DNA from: Diphasiastrum complanatum
Lineage: Eukaryota; Streptophyta; Lycopodiopsida; Lycopodiales; Lycopodiaceae
Direction of reading: 5' to 3'
Assembly (NCBI GenBank): GCA_029204225.1
Contig: CM055092.1
Coordinates: forward strand, 43,491,245 to 43,555,244
DNA length: 64,000 bases
A model generated the notes under the pieces. It saw nothing but the letters and a program-made list of their open reading frames with translations. It made no database searches and was not told the origin of the DNA. The position numbers and the translations under genes were made by a program. Positions 12,949-64,000 of this stretch are shown here, piece after piece. How positions within the stretch are numbered: the first letter of the stretch is position 1; every line of letters starts with the position of its first letter.

Positions 12949-14181
12949 GCTCGAAGAAAATGAATGCTGCTTCTTCTTCTTCATCGTCTTCGTCTATTTT
13001 TCTGGAGAAGCTGGGAGGATTGGCGATGGTGGAAGCTCTGGTGCTGTTCTGTGGGCATCGATTCTCCTTTATTCTGGCATTGCTGATGCTAATCTGCGGT
13101 TTCTGGTGATCTGATTGGAAGCTGGAGCTTTCTGTGCAGTGTTTTTGCTGCCATTTTCGTTTTGGCGGGGTGGATTCAGCTCCCGTTGTAGCTCACAATA
13201 AGGGCATTTGCCTCAGGCTGCCTCCAGCTGCCGCTGTTGTGTGGCTCGCATGTTCTGCGAGCTGGACGAGAATCCTTGGTTTGTGTTGGTGAACTAATGC
13301 GATCAGCTTTGCATTGTGGCGAGCTGCGCCACTAGTTTGAGGGAAAAAGCATCTGAGCATTCGATTAGGGTCTCGTTTCCTGCAGTTCTGGTCGTAATAT
13401 GGCTAGTTGATGAAGGTCTTGGGGTATGGCCGTGTTCTGCATAGATGCCGGAAGATTCAGGATAATGAAAAGTAGCAATGAGTAGTTTGAGATGTGAATA
13501 TAAAGGCTTAAAATCTAGCGCCATAGGTTGATAAGGTTTATAATGCTGCAGAAAGGGGCTGTTTGCAGGGTTTGAAGGCAAGGAATCTGTGGCTGTTCCA
13601 GCTATGAAGTTGCCGTTCGAATGTAATAATGTAATGCAGAGCAGTGCTTTGTATCATACTGAAAGGTGTTACTCTTTTTGTAAAGTAGTATGAGAATACA
13701 AGGACATGCCAAGGATTTGGCTTGCTGTTACTGCTAAGTTGTTTTGACTTTGACGTTCAGAGTGCCAATGCATAACCAGAAGGCGAAATCACTGCTTCAA
13801 GTACGATAATGAAGCAAGCTTGAGCTTTGGAAAGGGTTTGCATGTGTTCTGCAGGTGACATGTTGGTGTAATTCCTATGTACAACAGCAAGCACCTGACA
13901 ATGCTAAATGTGAAGCAGTAAGTTGTGGTCCTGTGGACATTGAATGTTCGACATCGTTGAAAATTTGTTTTTCAGCTTCAAAGATGTGGATTTTACCCTT
14001 TCAGAGCATGAATACAGAAGTAGCTTCTGCTGCACCTCTACACACAGCGCATTTTGTTGCCGGAAGTAGTTTTCGGAAACTTGAGTTGTCAGGAAGGTAA
14101 CAGATGCCAGAAAAACGAAGAAAAGGCCAGCAGCCCTGGGGTTAGTCGAGGCAAGTCACACATCTAGCAGCTCCCCCCACA
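12949..14181 (+). other. Presumed 5' UTR region of the SEUSS gene, probably with intron(s)
   Basis: No long coding frame is present between the GC-rich upstream region and the start codon. Plausible splice sites include an acceptor ending ctgcag at 13854, a donor gtaagt at about 13918 and an acceptor ending tttcag at about 13975. Together they could frame a small non-coding exon. Transcript data would be needed to place UTR exons. Confidence 0.4.
12960..13109 (+). CDS. Possible 49-aa upstream ORF
   Basis: An ATG just after the CT tract opens a 49-codon frame: MNAA, a run of eight serines, then a hydrophobic segment (roughly residues 24-48) rich in Leu, Ile, Phe and Val that could span a membrane. 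If the SEUSS transcript starts upstream and this piece is exonic, it would be an upstream ORF. It matches no family I know and may be chance, since the serine run comes from a ttc repeat. Confidence 0.2.
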   Translation: MNAASSSSSSSSIFLEKLGGLAMVEALVLFCGHRFSFILALLMLICGFW

Positions 14182-57313
<43,132 letters not shown>

Positions 57314-57920
57314 GAGTCTATTTCTTGTAACTTTCTGCCTAAAGACAAGTAGTTGGCTCTTTTAAGGGAATGGCTGACCATATGGTGCAGTAAATCTACC
57401 CATCATTCACTTTCAAACTATTCATTCTTCAGCTTGGCCTTTTGCAAGAAAAAATGAAGAAGTGGTTTCTTCATATATTAGCCATTTGGAACTAACAGCA
57501 TAGCATGCTTTTATTTTGAGCATTGGACAACGTTTCCCATGCACGCATAACTGAATCATTGATGCTGTTTGCTCCTTGCTGAGCTTTCAAAGATGTCCTT
57601 TACTCCATCAAAAGTGAATGGATGCTGATCTAGTTCCATTGCATCCAATGTCATCCCTTGTGTATAATACTTGGCAATGTGCTGCTGTTGCTGTTGTAGT
57701 GGAATTACTGGCTGTGATGACTTTGCAGTCACGCAAAAGCCAATCAGAAAATTGACAAGGAAGGTGGTGCTTTTCTGGAAGAAATAGAGGATATGCTCTT
57801 TGATAGGGAATATCCTGCTTTTAGAAAGTATACAATGGTTTTATCATTACAGCTGAACTCGTGCGTGTAGTAACAATACATGAACATTGATTACAAATAA
57901 AAATTTAAGCTTATCAATGA
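57314..57920 (+). other. Presumed SEUSS 3' UTR
   Basis: Non-coding sequence after the stop. The first aataaa is at 57896-57901, a plausible polyadenylation signal. The real end cannot be fixed by eye. Confidence 0.45.
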
Positions 57921-60039
57921 CAAATTTCTTGCATGGTGACCAGCATCCCCTTTTGTGGGCATGAAACAGAGGGTTGTATTAACAAAACTTAGCCAGATTG
58001 AGCTGGTGATTTTCTACATTAGTACAAGAAATTATGATACTTAACAGATCAGGGAGGTGTAGATTCATCTGTAACGTTATCTAAGGCTGCTGCTTGCAGG
58101 GTCCACGAATAGACGACCTGCTTGAAATTGAAGTAGCAGGCACATGGTTTTCTTTGAGAAAAAAGTTTACGAGCTCTGAATGATCTCCTAGCTTATCTGG
58201 CAATTTCTCTCTGAATATGCCTCTAATGTCACGACAGGAGTCCTATATAAGTTTATTCACATGCTAATCACTTTAGCCAAACACTTTTTGCAGTATGTTT
58301 GTTTGATATAAAAATGATTTACTCAATAAGTACCACAGGTTACTCAGAAATTGTTAATAAGTGGTCACTGGGTTGGATTGAGCAATTCTATAAACATTGA
58401 AGCTCGTACCAATTTCGTGCTTTCTTCTAATAGCTTTTCTGTTCAGCTCATTTGAATGGTTGATTCATCAAATGCTCAAGTTGATGCAAACTGATGGGAC
58501 TTGATAGATGAATTATGCTATCATCCAATCAAAGCTTGGAATGTCAGCAACTAATAGAAGACAATAGGTATGCAGTCACTTAAAAGCAAATCTCAAAGAA
58601 TATAGCTGCAGTATTTACTGAAGTATAACGAATTTGGGTTTTGCAGCTTTGTTTGTAAGCTTAGGTCATGCTCAATATATGGGCATGAGTTTATCTGTTT
58701 TCAATTTCTCATTTGCTGCCGTCTGCCAATCTTGATTTACCTGAAGCCTTTTGCAGACATTTATCAGAGGCTTGCACTGTTTTGTAACTCTTGTTTTACG
58801 CCTTCTATATGATTAGATTGTGGATCACATAGAATCCTGTTACGTCCACAAACTTACGCCATTCTGTACATGCATATGTGAATGAATCTATTCTATGTTA
58901 TACTGTTTGGGGTTGCTTGGGCCCGATTTGGAAAGCCAGATTATAGGTAGATCCAGCATATCTAAGATGCCCCTCCCTGATTGAATTCCTGCCTGCCCTG
59001 AATCGATTTGCACCCCTGCAAACGATTGGCTGCCCTAAGATCTGATGCCCCCCCGCTAAATCGAGTTGCTGCTCTCTCCCACCCCAAACCAATTTGCAGC
59101 AAAATCCAATAGGAGGTTCTAAATCCAAAGTTAAAGAACAGTATATAATGGATTTTTAAAGATTTCAAGAACATGTACAAAACGATGTTCTGTATGTTAC
59201 GAAACTATGTTGGATCATATTTGAAAGAGTGATTTTCATGGTGTCTTTTCTTCTCTATTGTAGGATTCGGGACATAAATAGTTGCGAGTTATACAAAGTC
59301 TAGGATGGCCTGAAACAGATCACCCACTAGGTCGCCTCCACATAAATGGTTGTCATTTTTCCAGGCATTTTGTGAAAGCCACCTGCCCTTGCAAAGTTGT
59401 GACCAGCATGTATAGCAGCAGCACATGCTTCCATTGCTGCATGAATATAAATGATTTCCATTTGAAGTTTTCTGAATACATAGTCCTATCAGATAAGTGT
59501 GACAGAATTATAGTTTCCTAGAACATGTTTGCATCATTATCCGACTGCGGTTTCCTAGTTTTGAAATTTTTATTTTTCATAAGTTCCTAGAGGATTTACT
59601 GAACTTCTTAATGAAAAAATTTGCTTCTATATGTAGCATGTTGGTTGACAGCCTCATTCCTTTCTAAAGGCTCGATGTTCAATTCCTATACTGTCTGCGT
59701 TGGTGAGCATCCACAAGGCTTTTGGTCTTGATTATTGCTCCTTGTTTTGGTTGTGGTTAATTATGCAGACCATCTAGAATGTGGTTAATTATGCAGACCA
59801 TCTAGAAATGCCATTTTCAACCTTATGAACATAACTCAGCAAGTTAGTAGAGTTGTTTTTGCTTTAAAAAAACCTATGTTTGCAAAGAAAATTTATGTCT
59901 CTGTAGGTTTCAATTTTTTTGTAAGTGGCCTATAAACGACATTGCAACTTGAACAATGAAAGCTCATACAAGGTAATACTGAAAAATATAACAAAGCAGT
60001 AAAAATGACTAGAACCAAAAAGGCATCGTGTATGGCAAG
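57921..60039. other. Flanking DNA after SEUSS
   Basis: No gene recognised. A pyrimidine- and C-rich patch at about 58960-59100 and an exact short tandem duplication at 59752-59807 are the only notable features. Confidence 0.6.
59752..59807. repeat. Exact 28-bp tandem duplication
   Basis: Two identical adjacent 28-bp units beginning tgtggttaattatgcagacc. Confidence 0.97.
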
Positions 60040-61595
60040 TCGTTATATGTTAGTCACCATGTATTGTGATTCGCACATGAAGATGATTCGATATGCTCCA
60101 AGGTGATCTCCTTCCAATGACTTTCTCCCTTACAAAATGGTGTCCTACCTCGATGTGCTTGCTTCTTGTAAGGAAAATTGGATTGTTTGCAAGAGCTTGT
60201 GCCAAGATGTTATCACATTTGACAATAGGTAGATCTTTATCCTTGGTGCACTTTAGCTCCATGAGTAGCCTCTTGATCCACAATATTTCCTTGGTGGTTG
60301 TTGTAAGAGCTTTGCACTTGGCTTCACAAGATGATAATGATAAGTATCTTGAGTCTTGGATAACCAAGATACAAGGTTTTTTCCAATGAAGTTGGTATAA
60401 GCACTTGTGGACTTCCTGTCCACTTTGTCACTTTGCAAAGTTCGAATATGAAAAGGCAACCATTGTTAGATCCTCTCCTTTATAGATCAACCCATAATCT
60501 ATTGTGGAGGAAACATATCTCAAGATCCTTTTGGGCAATTTCCAATGACAAACTTTTGGATTGACTCAATTTGTGCACACTACAGCTCAAATCCGGCCTA
60601 GTTATGGTCAACCAGATAAGGGAGCCAATAAGACTCCTATAAGGAGTGATGTCTTCGAAGGATCTTTCATTCCTTATTGAGATGATCTTTTACAATATGC
60701 TCCATAGGAGTATCTATACTCTTGCAATTTTTCATATGAAAATTTTTAAGCATAGAAAGAGCATATCTAGATTGACTAATAAATGTTTGATCTTGCTATA
60801 GATCTATCTTTAGGCCTAAGATGTAGTGAAGTTCACCTCGATCTTGCATTTTAAATTTACTACCTAGTGCACTTTTTGTTTCATCAACAAGCTTCATGCG
60901 ACTCCCACTCAAGATGATATCATCTACATAAATGTTGAGAATAATTAAATTGCTATTTACAAACTTTATGTACAAAGAGAGATCATAGTTACTTAGAATG
61001 AATCCAAGTGAGATAAGATATGAGTTTAGCCTGCATACCAAGACCTTGGGGCTTGTTTAAGCCCATACAAGCTTTTGAATAAGAGACATACTTCAGATTC
61101 TTCACCTTCCTTGATAAAGCCTTTGGGTTGCTCCATATAAATTTCCTCCTCAAGATAGCCATTGAGGAAGGCATTAGAAACATCGAGTTGGAACATCGTC
61201 CACTTGGATTAGCATGCAATGAAAATAATGACTCTTATAGTCACCATCTTGGCGACGAGTGTAGAAGTGTCTTCATAGTCAAGACTTTGGACATATCCCT
61301 TTGCACCTAGTCTTGCTTTGAAACTGTTGATAGATCCATCATTGTTATACTTTACTCAAAAACCCACTTGCATCCAATAACATGCTTGTTGATAGGTGGA
61401 TCAACAAGATCCCAAGTGTTGTTAGAAATCAAGGCATCATACTCTTTCGTCATGGCTTCAAACCACTCCTTAGATTGGAGTACATCTTGGACATCTCTTG
61501 GCTCTTCATGAGAAATGGAAAAGGCATGATATGAGGTGCCATTTTCAACTTGCTTGCCTTTATCCACACAAGTGAGCCACCTTGGTTCGGATCTC
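60040..61595 (-). pseudogene. Ty1/copia pol remnant (RT and RNase H)
   Basis: Minus strand, right to left: DKGKQVENG and SKEWFEAMTKEYDALISNNT WDLV...HVIGCKWVFE (61567-61352). Then come [33 protein letters not shown] (about 61200-61030) and the catalytic box YVDDIILSGS (about 60930). RNase H follows (SDKVDRKSTSAYTNFIGKNL VSWLSK; SSCEAKCKALTTTTKEILWI KRLL; CDNILAQALANNP; KHIEVGHHFVREKV) down to about 60060. Stops and frameshifts occur near 61300, 61020 and 60460. Integrase is absent: copia similarity ends near 61595. No LTR was found next to it. Confidence 0.88.
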
Positions 61596-61599
61596 TGTC

Positions 61600-62118
61600 A
61601 TGTACTGCTAGTACATTAGTGCTTATCAATGCATCAAAATATCCATTGTCAGCTTTGTGGAGCTATTAGCCTTAAGAACAAGACGGTTCTCTCTTTAGGC
61701 CCTCCAAAGTAATTAATAAGGATAATAGGCCAACAAGGGCCCAATGTAGTTTAAATAATACTTAACAAGAGCTAACTATCTCTCAAGATAGTTAAGTTAA
61801 GTTAAGCAAGATCATTGTCTATTACTTGGCAAGAGGCATCATTTTGTGGATCTTTTGGCTCATTTGCAAGTGAGAGCTTCTAGCTTCCTCCTTGTGAATA
61901 TGAGCTATGAGGATTTCCTTTGCTAGGTCTCATGTGCCTTATCTACATGAATCCATGCTCTTTGTACTCTTCATTTTATTTCTATTGTGATTTTATGAAG
62001 ATCTTTGTGTTTCTAGCTTTCTATTCATATGCTATCATGATTGTCTTGTACTTTTCTTGCCCTTAGCTTTACTTCCATTATAATTGTTATTTGCTTAGAT
62101 TTGGCACATGAAATTTCT
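61600..62118 (+). repeat. Possible LTR upstream of a primer-binding site
   Basis: Sequence between the end of copia pol and the primer site at 62119. An LTR is expected from position, but I cannot define its ends and no partner is in the window. Confidence 0.3.
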
Positions 62119-62130
62119 TGGTATCAGAGC
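62119..62130 (+). promoter_or_regulatory. Met-tRNA-type primer-binding site
   Basis: tggtatcagagc, a full 12-base match to the usual plant retrotransposon primer site, on the plus strand. What follows (62131-62880) is T-rich with no recognisable gag. Confidence 0.65.
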
Positions 62131-62894
62131 ATAGATCCATGATTCATAATGATTCTATGTGGATTTCATTAAATTTGATAAATTTTTTTCTCTTGTAGCT
62201 TTCTTTTTGCTAATTTTTAAGTTTGAAATTTTCAGGTTTGCTCAGACCAATTTTTGACATTCAATTTCGTTTTTCATTTCTTATTTGATTCTATACATTT
62301 GTAGAGCTCATTTGCACTAGATTGCAAGGCATTTGGATAAGAGATGCAAAAGTTATTGCACTTTTTTCCAAAAGCTGTCAAAATAGGTGACTAGAATTTT
62401 GCTTTCACTTGATTTCAATTTTTTAGATTTGATCTGAGTTTTTATTTCAAGTTTCTTTCCATAGGATATTAGAGCATTTTTTTTAGCTTTGATCTGATCC
62501 ATATGGCAGGTCATTTGGATTAGTATCCAAAAAGTTATGGCAATTCTTGATTTCTAGCTCTAGTTTTGCTAGTTTTCTTTCTTCAAAATTTTCAGCCCTG
62601 TTCTATTGTTAATTTGACTTATCAAATCACATTCAATCATTGATCTGATCATATAGGCTGACAAAGCTTGTTGTTAGCTTTTAACAGGTACTGAGTTTAT
62701 ATGATTTGGATCAATATTGAGGAAGTTATGATCAAATTAGTGAATATGGGTCAGAATTGCCAGAATTTTAAAATTTTTTTATTAGATTTTTCCAAGTGAG
62801 AGAGAAGCACTTCAAATCTTCAGATCTGAATTTTTATTTTCTTTGTAATTTTTTTTTTTTCACATTTTTTAGTTTGAAGTTTTATAAAAAAAAA

Positions 62895-62995
62895 AACAAA
62901 ACCTAACCTAACCTAAACCAAACCAAACTTAACCTATCTAGAGCCCTAACCTAGCGTAAACCTACCCTAACCCTAAAACCCTAACCTAACCTAAT
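62895..62995. repeat. Telomere-like (CCTAA/CCCTAAA) tract
   Basis: Irregular cctaa, ccctaa and ccctaaaa units after a poly-A run, for example ccctaaccctaaaaccc at 62962-62978. Similar to the plant telomere unit CCCTAAA but imperfect. Confidence 0.7.
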
Positions 62996-63535
62996 TCACC
63001 CCTCAAATAGTCAGCCATTTCTCTCTAGTGTCCATTCCTTGCTAGTCGTGTGAGATAAGAGTTAGAAATCAGAGTTAATCTGATATAAATTTTATGTAAG
63101 CTCTAAATGTGATACTGTAATTAGTGTACAATTAATTAGATTTGCTGTATTCAGTTGTGTTTGGGACATGACCCGTTAGGATATATTGATCGGGCATTGA
63201 TCCCGTAGACGGCTACTTGGGTTAGCTGGGTAGCCACACGTAGGAAGAAATTAGCCTGTACAGTGATTTTGAGTTCATTATGCTATACTCAGGGGCATGT
63301 CACGGGTTTGTCAGTATATGTGGCCATATTGGGCCTAACTCTAGTTTGGCAGGTGGTAGGCTAGTTTAGTGACACCTGTTGAGCCCATGCAGTTTGGGGC
63401 TTTGCTATATGTACAATGTTTCTTCATAATAGACTTAACTTTTGTTGTGCCATCTTTGAGAGCTTGTGAGGAGTGGCTATGGTGATTGTGTGATGTGATC
63501 TGCATACTGCACTAGATCCTAACAGAATTTCAACT

Positions 63536-63547
63536 TGGTATCAGAGC
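63536..63547 (+). promoter_or_regulatory. Second Met-tRNA-type primer-binding site
   Basis: tggtatcagagc again, plus strand, directly after gatcctaacagaatttcaact. The upstream ~480 bp (from about 63050) is probably the 5' LTR of an element that runs off the right edge. The LTR start is not determined. Confidence 0.7.
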
Positions 63548-64000
63548 GTCAGGGTGTTGCAGGTATGCACGATCCGGTGGAGCTATGGGATAGCGTCTTT
63601 CACCAGAAGAAATAACACTCAAAGAGTCTCGGGAGAGAGGACTCCATACGGGGGGGTATCGGCAGTCCAGATGGCAGGAGACAACAAAGTTCCTTCGATC
63701 GGAGCTTTGGGGAAGATTAAAACGATCGTCGTAGGTGGATTTCGGGGAGAATTCACAGAGAAATTGCTCAAAACGGTGTATTGCTTCGGAAAACGGCTGT
63801 GACAGAAAATTGTCCAGAATTTCTTCGGTAATCCGTCAATTACTGAGGGAAGTAGATCGAAAGGTGGAGCAGGGTAGTGGTTTTTCAGTAATGAGAGGAT
63901 TTTGACATCCATTTACAGTGGAAGGAGAAAGTTGCAATTCTGGAAATTGAAAGAAAGTGGCCTATTTTTTGGAAACGGAAAGGCACGGATCTTTCTCCGT
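63548..64000 (+). other. Leader or start of an LTR element running off the right edge
   Basis: Lies immediately inside the primer site. One 82-codon frame (63554-63802) contains no gag motif I recognise, so this may be untranslated leader. Confidence 0.4.

Overview
This is a nuclear genomic window from a land plant with a large, retrotransposon-rich genome. The one host gene I can support is a complete SEUSS/SEUSS-like (LDB/LIM-binding-domain family) transcriptional adaptor on the + strand. Its nine coding exons run from 14182 to 57313 and join in a single open frame of 3027 nt (1008 aa, stop included in the nt count), although they are spread over 43 kb. Introns of 4.2, 8.4, 15.2 and 11.0 kb filled with transposons, long dinucleotide tracts and a gene density of about one per 64 kb suggest a fern, lycophyte or gymnosperm-type genome. 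I lean to a fern, but the sequence alone does not settle it.

Layout. 1-7119: the 5' end of a degenerate minus-strand Ty1/copia element (gag-protease, primer-binding site, LTR), then a (TA)(TG)(TATG) microsatellite, then an internally deleted plus-strand copia element (2753-7119). The second element carries a solo LTR of the first family, with a 5-bp target duplication, inside its pol. 7120-12330: AT-rich intergenic DNA with two long (TC) tracts and a degenerate tandem repeat. 12330-14181: GC-rich presumed promoter and 5' UTR of the SEUSS gene. 14182-57313: SEUSS exons and introns. 57314-60040: 3' UTR and flank. 60040-61595: degenerate minus-strand copia pol. 61600-64000: two Met-tRNA-type primer-binding sites marking further LTR elements, and a short telomere-like tract.

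Inside the introns. Intron 3 holds a cluster of perfect palindromes and a GC-rich patch. Intron 5 holds an element with only an L1-type ORF1, plus copia and LINE fragments. Intron 6 holds a 370-bp hAT-like MITE with a clean 8-bp target duplication. It also holds a nested pair of Ty3/gypsy chromoviruses: a plus-strand 4990-bp element (TSD ATTAG) inside a minus-strand element (TSD CATGG), with a third 710-bp insertion in the same host element. Intron 8 holds several minus-strand LINE remnants, a second ORF1-only element, a truncated LTR, a second MITE copy and two copies of a 51-bp repeat that can fold into three hairpins.

The host gene looks functional: splice junctions are canonical and the frame is intact. 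Every transposon coding region I examined is broken. The most unusual items are the ORF1-only elements that share a 3' end (half-LINE-like), the 51-bp triple-hairpin repeat inserted in a LINE with a 13-15 bp duplication, and a defective chromovirus whose LTRs are still about 98% identical. LTR identities and repeat alignments were counted by eye.
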